Shown in pieces: positions 17,361-28,925 of a DNA stretch of 64,000 nt. Positions within the stretch are counted from its first letter, which is position 1; the number at the start of each line of letters is the position of its first letter. The stretch is from Sinohyriopsis cumingii (lineage: Eukaryota; Mollusca; Bivalvia; Unionida; Unionidae). The translations under genes and the position numbers were made by a program. Under the pieces are notes generated by a model. It saw only the letters and a list, made by a program, of their open reading frames with translations. It was not told the origin of the DNA and searched no databases. Location of the stretch: contig CM068829.1 of NCBI GenBank assembly GCA_028554795.2, positions 132,519,325 to 132,583,324 on the forward strand, read 5' to 3'.

Positions 17361-17504
17361 GATTTTCAGTAAAATATAAATTTCTTGTGAAATCTGAGCG
17401 ACAGCTGGGGTCTAGTCCATATGTCAATCAGCTTGTTGACTTTCTCCTTGATTTTATCTACGGGGACGGAGAATTATTTTTTTTACGATTGGAATCGTAG
17501 ATTT

Positions 17505-18926
17505 TTAGGATTTTACAAGTAAATTAATATTTGCAGTCGTATTTCGTAAATCCAGCAAGTGGCTGGGTTGGTCAGTTAGTTTGAAATTTATTCTTGATAA
17601 CAGTGAATTATGGCATCGTAGATAGACCGGATTGATCGGTTCTTGTACAATCAAAAATCCGGTGGTTCTTTCGGTGTGAATGAATAAAGAATAAATCCTT
17701 GCTGCGCTTGATTTGATATTGTTGTGTCCGTGCTGTAGCTGTTATCAATTACATCACACACAAGATTGACCGCGACAACCGGAGTAATATTTACGATTTC
17801 CGGGGATACATGTCGTCCTTGCCCTTGTGGATCAATGTTGTGCCGGAGAATGGTTGCCGGTGGTAGTGTTTCTTTGTACCGTGTAAGTATATCAGAAAAG
17901 TAATCATCGATTACATCACTGACTAATTTTTTTTAACACGGTTGCGTTATACCCGGGAAATTTATAATTCGGTAGTGTAGCTTCTGTTATCGAATACGCG
18001 TTTAAAAATTGTTGTTTATAGCGATTTATGTCGTCGGTGTAATCAATTGTTGCCTGGATTACTCGCTGGTTAATATATTCCATGTCGAATACAAGCTGAT
18101 TTAATATTTCTACTTGTTTAATGATTTCGCTGCGTGAACTTGTTATATCAAAAAGATGTTTCTGAAAACGCTGCCGTAGTTTTTCTCGTTGTATTTTATG
18201 TTCTTGATTAATGATTTTAAAATTTTCAATAATTCTATTTAGGTAAATACCCATGGCTTTATATCCTCCTCTGGGACCTCGTTCATAAATAAAGTGAAAC
18301 GACACATCCTTATCACTGAAGATAAAATCGATATCCAAAGTTGCGCTTTTTATCTCAAGTAAATGTTGTTTGTAACGCGGGGTAACATCGTGGTATGATT
18401 GCTTGTCCGTGACATAATCAGACTTTTTTGGTTCTGGCAGTGGTGGAGGTATCGGTGGTGAAATTTCAGGCCATCCAACAACTGTTCTGATCGATGACTG
18501 ATATATATCCACGGCGTAGTCGGGGAAGTTTATCTCGATTGCGGAAGACAGCGTTGGTTCGTGAGCGGTTTTTGCCATCTTGGATTGTTTCCCGGTGATA
18601 TTTTTTATTCGACGTTGTAATTCCTCACTGATTTCATCGATTTGATAGCACCCGGTTGGTATTCCAACAACGTTCCAGTCGGGTGTACCATCTTGTTTAT
18701 TTCATTTTGCAAACACAAACGAATTATTTGCTGGCAATCCACCAAATGATTTTCATCTGATATTTGGCCAGCTGTGGTATACTCGTAATTATGCTAACGC
18801 GATCTCGCTTACTGGAATCGCAGTTGGAAAATTAATACTGAGTTCAGGCTTGGTTGAGCATTTTGTTATCATTGTTGTTCTTGCCGCACTTGTATTTGCG
18901 GCTATCTGCTGAAGTAGTTCTGTCAT
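17505..18926 (-). pseudogene. Large virion protein remnant (element B)
   Basis: A homologue of the 516-residue element A gene over its whole length. The N-terminus (from the ATG at 18,926) keeps KPELSINF and LRVYHSWPN. The middle is one long open stretch (17,916-18,578). The C-terminus keeps SNQAQQGFILYSF and INLLVKS. It is interrupted by several stops and frameshifts. Its start overlaps the membrane-protein gene as in element A. Confidence 0.8.
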
Positions 18927-19416
18927 TGTTATTTATTATTTTCGTTTTCAAATCGTGGACTTGTTTGTATGTGTTTGTCATCATCGTGAATTCGGAATCT
19001 GATATTGTTTCGTCGTTGAGGATTGATGATATCAGCGACGATAATTTCGAGTACGCGTCCGTGGCTGTGTTTAGCCGCGTGACACAATCGTGTAGTTTTG
19101 TGCTCATGCACGTTGATATCTTTTTCGCGATTATATTAAAAACACCTGCAAGTGCTGCTGATGATGAAACGCATATTGTCACTGCTATTGCAGTTGTTAC
19201 TGGTGTCAGCGCTGATAATACTACCCCGGTGGACGCAACTACCACAGATACCGAATAAATTATAGCATCCAGCGCGATTACACGACGCTTGTATTTTTTT
19301 ACTTTCAGCGTATACTGGTCAATGATGGTTTTTAACTCTGACTGCCATTCGCGCACTTGACCGTATCTATATTGTTGTGCATCTGTTGACGCTGTCGTTG
19401 ACTTCATAAACGCCAT
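18844..19416 (-). CDS. Two-segment membrane protein, still open (element B)
   Basis: A 190-residue homologue of the element A membrane protein with no stop or frameshift. The start is at the ATG at 19,416, because the codon further upstream is TTG. The hydrophobic double segment (about residues 55-105) and the amphipathic flanks are conserved, with an N-terminal extension of about 10 residues. It is open in an otherwise decayed element, which may be chance given its small size. Confidence 0.6.
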   Translation of the reverse strand: MAFMKSTTASTDAQQYRYGQVREWQSELKTIIDQYTLKVKKYKRRVIALDAIIYSVSVVVASTGVVLSALTPVTTAIAVTICVSSSAALAGVFNIIAKKISTCMSTKLHDCVTRLNTATDAYSKLSSLISSILNDETISDSEFTMMTNTYKQVHDLKTKIINNNDRTTSADSRKYKCGKNNNDNKMLNQA

Positions 19417-19423
19417 TATTATT

Positions 19424-20227
19424 TTACGCAGTAACAAATTGAGGCGTTTCAGCTACAAATTCTAGACACCACCAGTGAGATGTTGCGGTCAATTTCTTAT
19501 CAGCTGCTTCCAGTATAAATGTTTTTTCGGTTCCGCTATTTAATATGATAGTCACAACCCCGGAAAACTTGTCGGTGGAATGTCGCCAGGGATATGTTGT
19601 GAATATCTCGAATTTTGCAGCACTGAACACAGACAGCCTATACACACCAGTAACTGTTGAGGTATATTTAATAGTATTATTCTGCGCTGACCATGTTGCG
19701 AATCCAGATGATAATGTGTATACTATGTTGTTAATATGCCCGGGAGTAACTCCGGGTGAAATTTTAATTAGATTAATTTTGTTAACGATCTCAGGAATCC
19801 CACTTACGACATCTTATTGTGTTTTCTTAATCGTATCCAATGGTTTTTTTTTTATATCAGAGAGTTTTGCGTCAACGGTGAGCGGAGTACCAAAGAATTC
19901 CTCTGCGGTTTCATTAATTTTTCTAAAGTTTCTGCGGGGATTTGTAAACATGCTGTCGTGAACGTCGTACTCGGCCCGCAACGTGGATAATTTACCGTCA
20001 ATGTTATCCGGGGTAGCTCCAAGAATCCTGCGAACTATGTCATTCTATCTGATATTGCTGGTTTTTAGCTTGCCATGCCGGTCCTGAAAAACAACAACCT
20101 CATCCGGATCTATCCCGTATAACGTTAAAAGATTATCAATTTCATCTTTGGTCGCATATTTTGATAAACCTACATCATCGCGTTTTTCACCTTTACGCTC
20201 GAGAGATCTTCTGTAAATGTCAACCAT
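19424..20227 (-). pseudogene. Fiber-like protein remnant with shortened shaft (element B)
   Basis: The N-terminus from the ATG at 20,227 (MVDIYRRSL, then EIDNLLTLYGIDPDEVVVF) matches element A. A stop follows near residue 60, with another stop further on. The coiled-coil region is reduced from about 220 to about 100 residues. The head still shows the TVTGVYRLSVF strand resembling C1q/TNF-type heads. The head sequence itself differs strongly from that of element A. Confidence 0.7.
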
Positions 20228-20233
20228 TATTCT

Positions 20234-20692
20234 TTAGGGATTGTTTAAAATGTTAAATTTATCCGCGGTATACTCGTGCACGACTTTGTGAGGTGGTTTG
20301 GTTGATTTTGATAACGCGTCAAGTACATTAATTACTTCACGGTCACATATCGGAGGATCTGTTAATGTTTGTGTTGGTAGCGTTGAATACCAGACTGGAA
20401 TGGGAGTGCTTTGTACGTATTTTAGAAATTCAACTGGCGGCGCTAACCCATACGAATGGAAATAAACAATTCCACGTGGATGTATCGCGTAAGCAACCCA
20501 ATGAGTTCCTGGACCATCGCTGTTATCGAGATTAATAATTCCAGTTTCGTTGGTGCTCGGTTGGCTCGGTAACTGATCTCGCATAAAAACACCTCTAAAT
20601 TTTTTTATATTTAATTGTTTAGCAGCCTCGAGTAAATCAAAATTTGACATCGGTGTAAAACCGCTGGTTTTCAAAACCGTTTGGGATACCAT
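20234..20692 (-). CDS. Adenain-like protease, open but with changed active-site residues (element B)
   Basis: 152 residues with an uninterrupted frame from the ATG at 20,692. GTHW and PPIC are preserved. The acidic residue in the YFDSYG block of element A is His here (YFHSYG), and the Gly after the presumed catalytic Cys is Asp. It is therefore probably inactive even though the frame is open. Its start overlaps the end of the next gene on the same strand by 22 bases. Confidence 0.7.
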   Translation of the reverse strand: MVSQTVLKTSGFTPMSNFDLLEAAKQLNIKKFRGVFMRDQLPSQPSTNETGIINLDNSDGPGTHWVAYAIHPRGIVYFHSYGLAPPVEFLKYVQSTPIPVWYSTLPTQTLTDPPICDREVINVLDALSKSTKPPHKVVHEYTADKFNILNNP

Positions 20693-21218
20693 GAGGGCGG
20701 AGTTCCTGGAAGTATTAGACCCGCTCCGTATTGTTCCACTGGTAATCTTAGACGACCCGGCTGACGCATATTTGACTTTTTTGGACGCCTTGTTGGTTTC
20801 TGTGTCCGTGATGATCTTTTCTTTAAGCTTTCCTTGTGTAATACTCCTTTTCCAGTTGCTTTCTTTAATGCCATTCCAGCAGCGGTTGCAACAGCACCTA
20901 ACGCGGCTGCTTTTTCAACAGCTGGGGCAGAAACAGCAATTAATGCTGGTATTGCTGCGAGAAGTGGAAATATAGCACCGGTTTTAATCAAGTCTTTGAT
21001 GGCACTTGGAGCGAAATCAAGTTGAACTCCGGTTTTTGCTTGCTGCGCTTTATTGAAATGTCTTATTTGAGTTTTAGTCAACGATAACTTGTTTGGACCA
21101 CCACTAGCAATTTGATCTCGCTTCAATGTTATTTTTCCCGGGTTGCGCTCGCGTTTTTTGACTGTAATTTTGTCGCCTGACCATGAGTCAAAGTGACATT
21201 AACGTGACTATATGACAT
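20671..21218 (-). pseudogene. Minor virion protein with LTKTQ repeats (element B)
   Basis: It starts at the ATG at 21,218 (MSYSHVNVTL...) and changes frame near 21,130-21,150. Downstream it has LSLTKTQIRHFNKAQ, a hydrophobic alanine-rich segment and a very basic region. It ends in a conserved-looking GAGLILPGTPPSW tail. LT-x-TQ repeats and an internal hydrophobic helix are what I would expect of a minor capsid or membrane-active virion protein beside the protease (inference). The element A counterpart would lie outside the window. Confidence 0.55.
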
Positions 21219-21249
21219 TTTTTATAATTAACGCGGTTGGTCTAATTGT

Positions 21250-22327
21250 CTACATGTTTTCCACTGCAGAATCAATGACTCTCATTCGCCCACCAACACC
21301 TTCAAGTAACATTGATTTGTCGCTGAGTATAACAGCAATTGCTCTGCAATTAACACCACCTGAATTTACGCTTGCTCGAAAATGTATATCAACGACAGAT
21401 TGCCTAACTAAATCAAGATGTTCCAGCGAAAAGTAATAAATCGGGTACAACGATGTAAAATCTAACTGTGATATTTGCAAACCAGTATCAATATTTTGAT
21501 CACGTCCCATAAATGTCATCAAACGATGATATGCACGTGCTACATAATTATTTTCAAAATCCAATACTATTATCCTCGGATGGTTCTTGATGTCCGTTTA
21601 TTCTTAAAGATACTTAAGAGACACCAAGTTTGTCAAATAAGATTAGATTTCCTTCTTGGTTGCTTGTTCGTGTAAAATTTTGAAGAGCAACAAAGATATG
21701 TCTTGGTGCAGAAACACCTTGCTGTGATGATATATGCCAAGTAAATACACCATCGACGGGATTTTGATTACTATCGGTAGTTGTTGTTAATCACGATAAT
21801 ATTGATTTACCGCCTTGATCCATAAAAGAAAGTAGCTGCTGTTCTTCAGCGAGTGATGGGGTCATTACCGGCATCCACAATGAGAGTTTAAATAATATTA
21901 CTTTACCATCAGCACCACCTTCTCGCCAGATAGCATCATTATCTTCTTTTCGATGAAGAACACTTGTATGCTTGGCTCCAAAAATAACCTTTCTGACATT
22001 TCTGCAAAATCAAAAGATGTGGGACAGTGGAATTGCACATGAAAATCTTCTACGATCACCCTTTAACATTAATTGACGCGTTCTAAATCCTAAATTGTAA
22101 TTTGGATTGCTATGAACCACCGGCCATACATCGGCGTCAGCGTTGTCGGCAAAGTTTCTTGGTCGTCTTACAATATCAGGTCTCCCATCGGGATGGTCAG
22201 CATTATCCTTGGCGAACATCATAGTCGGACCAGCTGATCTAGTATAATCATCTGAATATCTTGCTAGGCCTATAATTGTTGTAGCAACGTCGACATTTTC
22301 TTGGATTGTCTCAATTTTTTTCCATCA

Positions 22328-22394
<67 letters not shown>

Positions 22395-22674
22395 CACTTT
22401 TGAATAACGCCATGATGCCATTATTAACAAAGCCAACACTGACATTAGCTCCGTATGGTGTATTAGCGACAACATTTGTTACAAGTTCACCTGTGACTTC
22501 AATAAATGCTTCAGCGGGCAAGAAATAACTACTTGTATCCTGAACTCGTAATTCAATTCGTCCACGTTGATTTGGCGACACTGCTTCATAAGAATAATAT
22601 TGATAATCACGCACAGACTCATCCATGAGTACTGGTGCATCCATGTCCGCTGGGTCAGATGTACGTTTAAACAT
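21250..22674 (-). pseudogene. Major capsid protein remnant, double jelly-roll type (element B)
   Basis: A coding stretch of about 1.4 kb in several frames. The N-terminal part (from the ATG at 22,674) has the block RIELRVQDTSSYFLPAEAF. Middle segments have WMPVMTPSLAEEQ and APRHIFVALQNF. The C-terminal part has SLYPIYYFSLEH and VDIHFRASVNSGGVNCRAI. Size, position next to protease and minor capsid genes, and strand-rich content fit the hexon-like capsid protein of Polinton/adintovirus-type elements (inference). A TA microsatellite and several frameshifts destroy it. Confidence 0.7.
22331..22393. repeat. TA microsatellite inside capsid gene
   Basis: About 30 TA units interrupt the capsid reading frame after the codons for ALFKSAI. 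It creates artificial Ile-Tyr repeats on both strands. Confidence 0.95.
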
Positions 22675-22688
22675 TTTATTATAAGTTA

Positions 22689-23129
22689 TTATCTTCTAAA
22701 ACGAAGACCACTTCCTGATATCAGACTTGTATTTATTTGTTCAGCACCTTGATTTATCAGCGCTGCTAGTTTTTGATTTGCGGCTTGATTTATTACTTTA
22801 CTGACATTTGCAGGCATCACTTCAGTGCTTGGTAATTTCACTGGCTGGACCGCTTTTGGTCTACGTATTAATCGTGCTAGTCTGTCCTTAATTGCCAAGA
22901 ACGCTTTACTGGCAACATTACTAACAGCACCAGTAGCGTTATCACGAACAACGTCAATAGCTTTCATTGATAATTGTTTTGCGATCGGTACTGCTATGGA
23001 AGCTATCCTTCTGGAAAAACCCTGAACAACATCACCGAGTCCATCTCCGTAAGTTGCTTTATAGGTTGGTAATCGCGAGTTTATCACCCTAACCGGTACA
23101 GGTCCACGGTGAGCATTATGTATAATCAT
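22689..23129 (-). CDS. Basic minor capsid/core-type protein, open (element B)
   Basis: 146 residues with an intact frame. The N-terminus has HRGPVPVRVI and YGDGLGD, followed by an amphipathic helix (FSRRIASIAVPIAKQL). The middle is basic (RLARLIRRPK) and the C-terminus ends in RFRR. Small basic proteins with an amphipathic helix next to the capsid gene act as internal minor capsid or core proteins in adenovirus-like systems; this role is inferred. No damage is seen in this copy. Confidence 0.55.
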   Translation of the reverse strand: MIIHNAHRGPVPVRVINSRLPTYKATYGDGLGDVVQGFSRRIASIAVPIAKQLSMKAIDVVRDNATGAVSNVASKAFLAIKDRLARLIRRPKAVQPVKLPSTEVMPANVSKVINQAANQKLAALINQGAEQINTSLISGSGLRFRR

Positions 23130-23165
23130 CTTATTTGTTATTCATTTATCTAATCGCGATAACAG

Positions 23166-23909
23166 CTAGTCACTATGATAGTCATCAACGATTTCATCAA
23201 TGAGTTCCCGATAAACATTAATGTCCATGATACCACCTTGAAGTAATCGTCGACAAATATCAGCTGCGTCATTGGTTATTTCCGGAGAATTATTTCCAGC
23301 TCGTTTACCCGCTATCAGAATTTCTAGTCGTTAAACGTCATCGAGGATATTATTAGGACAAGCAATAAGATCACTTCCTAAACCACTACCAGTAGCACCA
23401 AGTGCTTCTAAAAATTCTTTTTCTGGAGATTGTAGTCGAGTAGTTTGTTGTTGCTTCGCTTTAATTACATCTTGTCTAAATTTTAGATACCCTGGATCTT
23501 TCGTATCAATACTCGAATTTTTAGAAGCAAAATATAATACAGGAAGCCATTTTCCATGTTTTACTTTTTCAGCAAATCCAGGTTTCAGATAATTTTCTTT
23601 AGAATTATAATGATGCGCAGCAATATTAATTAATTCATCTCGGTCAGTAAAAGTATTATGAGCTTCGTCGGTAAACATTACTGAAGGTCGAATCGCAGAT
23701 TTTGATTGTTCTGCTTGTTGCAGGGGAGGAGGAAGTTGATAAGACTCTTGCTCAGGTGGCGAATAGGGAGGTGGTGGCTGTTGAGGTTGTGATCTGTATT
23801 CTTTATCAAGTCTTTGTATTTCTTTCACAAATCTCGCAAATTTTGGATCATTTCTGGCCTGTTTTTTTGTTAAAATATACACGATATACCCACCTGATGA
23901 AATTTTCAT
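23166..23909 (-). pseudogene. PPxY-containing virion protein, one premature stop (element B)
   Basis: It starts at the ATG at 23,909 with ISSGGYIVYILTKKQARNDP. Residues about 40-70 are proline/glutamine rich and contain PPPPYSPP, a PPxY motif of the kind that recruits WW-domain ubiquitin ligases. After residue 192 a TAA (23,331-23,333) breaks the frame, but the same frame continues for about 55 codons with RLEILIAGKRAGNNS to TAG 23,166. The stop therefore looks like a single point change. Function is otherwise unknown. Confidence 0.6.
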
Positions 23910-23933
23910 TATTCACGGTAGCATACTTTGGTT

Positions 23934-24461
23934 TTAAAATCCTTTCTTTTGAGTCATACTTGCTAATGTTGCAGTGGGTAAATCCTCTTCTTTTATTTCT
24001 TTAAGTTGCTTAATAATACCTTCCTTAAATTTTGCAATTAGTTCAATATTTTCTTTTACTGGTTTGGGTTTAGGAGCAAGTTCTTTTTTCACGTCGGCGA
24101 CTTCAGTACGAATTTTGCTGTTGCCTTCAACTATTTCTTCACCGACGGGAGGAGGCTGAGCTGTAGCTATCTCAGTTGGAAGATCTCGTAAAATCATTTT
24201 TGTTTTTTTAGCCCGCTCAGCGGTTTGTTTTAATACTGGAAGAATACCCTTCTTCCTCTCCTCCTCATCCTCAGTACCTCCCCATATAGCTTTTTCAGTA
24301 ACCGCTGTAATGGGTTTAAATAATTGTTCAGTACCCGTAGCAAATTCAGCTTGTGCTTCTTGACATTCTTGAAGTTTTTGTCTTACAGAATCACGAACAG
24401 GAAGAATTTTTTTTATTGCTTCTAGTTGCTCTCGAGCTAATCTAACAAGCAATCCTGGTAT
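23934..24461 (-). pseudogene. Coiled-coil virion-type protein, start missing (element B)
   Basis: About 175 charged, helix-rich residues with no recognised domain and a PPPVGEE linker. The open frame begins after a TAA at 24,462 with no ATG, so the 5' end is truncated or the start was lost. It is the outermost recognisable gene of element B, placing its right edge near 24,461. Confidence 0.5.
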
Positions 24462-24464
24462 TTA

Positions 24465-25825
24465 TTTCTTTTAAATGCCTACCTTTATTAGAATTTCTTT
24501 TGACTAATTCATCTGAAAATATTGTGTTTATGACTGAACGTTTACATAAAATATTTATTTTTCTCTCAAATTTCCTGTGAAAAGTTAAATACAGTACTGT
24601 ATAGACTTTTTTAAAAAAATTTATTTAATTTGCAGTTGCTTTATTGCATAGTTGGATTGTGCTGTCATTTTTTGTCAAAACAATATTAACTTAATTTTTA
24701 AACAGTGTAAAATAATAAAATCAGACAAATGAAGATGTTTATGCAGGGGGTATGGTTGCTACAACAGCCTGAGCTGTGAGTAACCTTAAAAACTTCAAAA
24801 AATTATGTTAAATTATTACAAGGTGGGGGGGGGGGGGTTTACTATTGTTCAAACAGAAAACAATCGCATCTCATCTGTGAAGATACATGTATAAATTTGT
24901 ATTAATCATTTTACTATAACATTAATTTCATACCAAAGGTATCAAGCAGGTTTTATACTATTTTGTAGCAATAATAATAAAAAGAAACTGCTGGTTACAG
25001 GTAGAGGTAGCAACGATATTTATATTCATTGAGTATACAGTTGCTACCACAGGAGTCTGATGTTTTGTCAGTAAAGTACCTAACACCTTAATGTACTATA
25101 AATATATGTATATTTATTATAAGATGATTTCATGTTGTCACAGATTTCATTGTACTTATTTGATAAAACATCAGACTCGGTGGTTGGTACCGCTACCAGG
25201 TGCTCAAGGGAGAGAACACATTTCCGGATAAAGATGAGACAGAGGGTATGTTACAATACAACCCTATTCCCACGAAACGAAGATAAGTATCACAATAGTC
25301 TTGGTATATTCTATATTTAGATACATAAATAAAACCTCTCCCGCGTGAAACCCTACATGATCAACACGTTTTGTGGATTATTCATGAAAATATTCTCTGA
25401 GCCGTATCAAATTCTTAACAATAATGTACGGTTTAAAGAAAAGCTAAATGGCATCCTTTGCGCATGTTATCACATCAAATGTTCCCACTATTCACGAAAT
25501 TATCCAATCAAAGTTGAAAGAATGGAAGCCCCGTAAAGACGGGTACCCACTCTGTACAAAAACAGTTTGATGGTTGCACTCGGCCCGACAGAAGCGCCCT
25601 CTACTTACGTTGTTATCGCTACATAATATTATCACTCTTTGTTTAATACTTGGATCAATGCATCCCTCATTAATTTCATTGCAGACGCTAACAATAGGGT
25701 CATCTAATCATGAACTGCAGAGATCTCAGAACGCTTAATTACGCACATTTGGACACCAATTTTTTATATGGGACGCAGAAAATCACTGAGGCGGGAGTCC
25801 TCCATATGCATGTAATAGGTGTGCG
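24465..25825. other. Host-like non-coding DNA after element B
   Basis: AT-rich sequence with a run of G at about 24,825-24,837. No gene, tRNA-like head or recognisable terminal repeat of element B is seen. Confidence 0.5.
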
Positions 25826-25997
25826 GCAAAATTCAAAGACTTGCCATTCCTGTTTCAGCCACCTGCTTTGTGGGAAAACGTGTTGATCAGTTAACTGTGC
25901 TGATATTTACAGTGACAGAATTCAGTGACTGAAAGACCCCTTGATGTACCTACATGTTGCCATTACAAGAGTACATCCAAAAGAACATGATGCAATA
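25826..25997 (+). repeat. Left flank copy of a direct repeat
   Basis: The segment ATATTTACAGTGA..GAATTCAG..GAAAGACC..GATGTAC..AGTACATC recurs at 28,800-28,925 in the same orientation, with roughly 60-70 percent identity by eye. The two copies bracket the 26,001-28,794 element. Confidence 0.5.
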
Positions 25998-26000
25998 GTT

Positions 26001-28794
26001 GCCTGTACGAAAACTTCTGCGCTGACTTTAACCAGATTCCAGGTGGAATTTTAAAGCGGATTTCACTTAAAGCCTAGATTCCACTTATAAATTTTAGGTG
26101 GGTTCAGGGCGGATTCAGGGTGGAATACAGCCCGAAATATGCAAATTAGTCCGTCTATTACTAGGCAGAATTTGTTTATTCCGCCTACTAGGTGGAATTT
26201 GTTTATTCCTTCTACTAGGTGGAATCTGTTTATTCCGCTTATTTAGCCTAGATTCCCCTTATTATCACTTTCAGGCAGATTCAGGGTGGAATATAGCTCG
26301 AAATATGTAAATTACTGTTACTAGGCGGAATCTTTACTTCTGCATAATTAGAAGGAAATACCTGCAGAAACCTTATCCAATAATGGAATTGTCAAGGCGG
26401 ATTGCAGACGGGATTTTTTAAAGCAATTTCTGCCTAAACCATAAAAAATATGCTTCAGATTTCTATTAAACTGCCTAATGATTTTAAGACATTATTGGGA
26501 ATCAATGATAAATATTCACAGTAATATTTAAAATGGATCATAAATTTTATTTTGACAGACATTATCAAATAAGATTTAGGTTTTTCTTGTCCTAAGGGGC
26601 AATGCCATTTTCTTTCTTGCATACAAAATCTAATCCAACATGGCATCACTTAAGTATTTTTCATTTCACTTTAACGTTTGGTGAGATTTCACACATATTT
26701 TGACCAAACGTTCATTGAAATTATGTTGAAGTCTCACTCAAATTTCTTTGAAATATTTGTGAAGTTTCACAAAAAAAATTACTAAAACTTCTGTAAGATT
26801 ATCACTACAATTTTGATCATTATATAGTATATTACTAAAGTTTTTTTAGTGTTTCAGACATTTCAGCAAGTTTCAAAGAAATAATGGATATGAATTGAAC
26901 AGGACTTTATTAACCAAGGTGATATTTAAGTGTGCATGAAAACAATTATACTGATGTTGTAATTATATGACATCCAAGGCAAGAGAAATGGGAGTTAATA
27001 ATAATAATAATAATGACTTTATTTAGAGAAGGTAATTCAATTAGTTACAGAACTAATCTACGTTGAGGCCTTCTATCTGTGATGTACAACATATACAGTA
27101 TATACAACATGATGTGAAATATCCGACACTAAATAATTAAGTGGTTTTAAAAATCAAAGTATCAAGCCTGGAGCATATGCACAGGCATCTGTGAACACAT
27201 AAACATATATAAAATATAAAATATTAATCTGCATTGAAAAATTCAGCCGTGAAAATAATGCAAAATTACAGAAAAGCATCCATTTGAGACAATTTGATTA
27301 TGAGAAGAAGAAAAGCTAGGAGCCTGCCTTATGTCACTTGTACTGTAGAATGGATTTTTGATTGCACAAACTATGATGCTGTTGTGGTCTCTCAATTAGT
27401 CCTTGTTCCAAAAGCAGCTATGACAAACGTTTATCATGATATAATTACTCTTATTTTACACTGAATTCCAACACACCAAGAATATTTTGATAATATACAC
27501 AATAATGCCTCACGAGATTGAAAGTAGTTTGATAGACATGGATATCTGGCAACAATTCCCACCAGTGATATACACGTTGTCCCTCCTTAAACTCTGAAGT
27601 TAATCAGTTTGGAGTTGTATAACTTCGAAATCATCCTGATTCCTGATTCAATTCCTTGTCCTATTTAGCACGTTAGCCGTTACTGTAAAGCTCTTTATGG
27701 CACAAAAAGCAAAATGCTTGTCCTGGCATGCAGTTTTCATACAGACTGACCAATTATGTTCCCATCAAATTTGCGTTCAGGGTATTCTCATTGCCGCACA
27801 TTTTTCAAATCGTTATTCAGTCTGGCGTCCCGCTCGAAAATTCGAATCGCCACGTTTTGCAAACATATTCAGTTACTGTTACGCGACGATTCATTGGGCA
27901 ATTACAACATTTTGACCAATCAGAAAGCTTTATACAACGATCCTCTGTTAAACAATAAACGGAACAAGTACTTATTTGAAAGCTCGTTGTGGAATGGGAC
28001 CGGATAGAGCATTATTTAAAAAAAAGTTTCGGAGACGATTTTAAAAAAATGGGTCCATATCGAGGAAATTCAGGTCAGGAGAAAAGCGAAATTATGTTTT
28101 AAAACGGAAAACAAGATGAAAACTTGTTTGAGGGCAGTTAAATACAATTGAAGTTAAACAAAAATACAACAACAACAAATTTGAAAAAGAAATTTAACAA
28201 GGAAAGCTGTGGAAAGAAGTTATAAATTGGGCCAAAAATAAACAATAAAATTACAGCTATCAGAAACAGGAAATATAAATGCTGCTGAAAATCATTCAAA
28301 TTATACAAGAAACAATAAATGTTATTATATCTTATTGATATTTTTATTGAACTGTCAGTGATATTACAATCACAAAATATCACTATATTTTCAGTCATTT
28401 AACTTTACAGAACACAAAAGCCAAGTCCTAATTATGCCTTTTTAACAGATGTAAATGACTAAGTTCTTCATTCCGCCTAGATGTTGGTTAGAAAATAAAC
28501 TAAGTCCAGATTCCTCCTTTCATATAATAGATGCCAGTGACTAAGTTCCTAATTCCACCTAGATGGTGGGTGGAAAATCAACCAAGTCCAAAATTATGCC
28601 TAAAGATGTATTTATAGCAGGAATTTGACAAAAGTCCATCTTAGAGTTAGACGGACTCTAGATGGATTTATCTTTGATTTCTCAAATTTTCCCAGTCCGC
28701 CTTTGTTTTAACCAGATTTTTAACAATTTAGGCAGATTCCGCCTGGAGTCTGCTTAAGTTCCAGGTGGAATCCGCCTAATTATTTCGTACGGGC
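26001..28794. mobile_element. 2.8-kb element with short inverted ends and subterminal repeats
   Basis: The ends are GCCTGTACGAAA (26,001-26,012) and the reverse complement of GCCCGTACGAAA (28,783-28,794), matching at 11 of 12 positions. Both terminal 400 bases are rich in AGGCGGAATC/GATTCCGCCT-like motifs in both orientations, as in DNA transposons with subterminal transposase sites. The interior has an AAT run near 27,000 and no long open frame, so it would be non-autonomous. The superfamily is not assigned. Confidence 0.45.
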
Positions 28795-28799
28795 GGGTG

Positions 28800-28925
28800 G
28801 CAAGTTCAAAGGCTTTGACTGGCGGCCGGGTGAGAAAATGTACTTATATTTACAGTGATTGAATTCAGAGTAAGAAAGACCTAGAGATGTACATGCGGTC
28901 ATTTATAAAAGTACATCAAATAAAC
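28800..28925 (+). repeat. Right flank copy of the direct repeat
   Basis: This matches 25,826-25,997 in order and orientation but is clearly diverged and lacks some internal bases. Confidence 0.5.

Noticed and set aside
19545-19961. A 138-codon plus-strand open frame in element B
   Set aside because: It lies antisense to the fiber-like remnant and shows no independent motif.
22301-22528. Open frames encoding Ile-Tyr repeats
   Set aside because: They are products of the TA microsatellite inside the capsid remnant.
1-24461. Recent palindromic duplication of one element
   Set aside because: Protein and DNA divergence between A and B is too large, and gene content differs (HNH tail, fiber shaft length).
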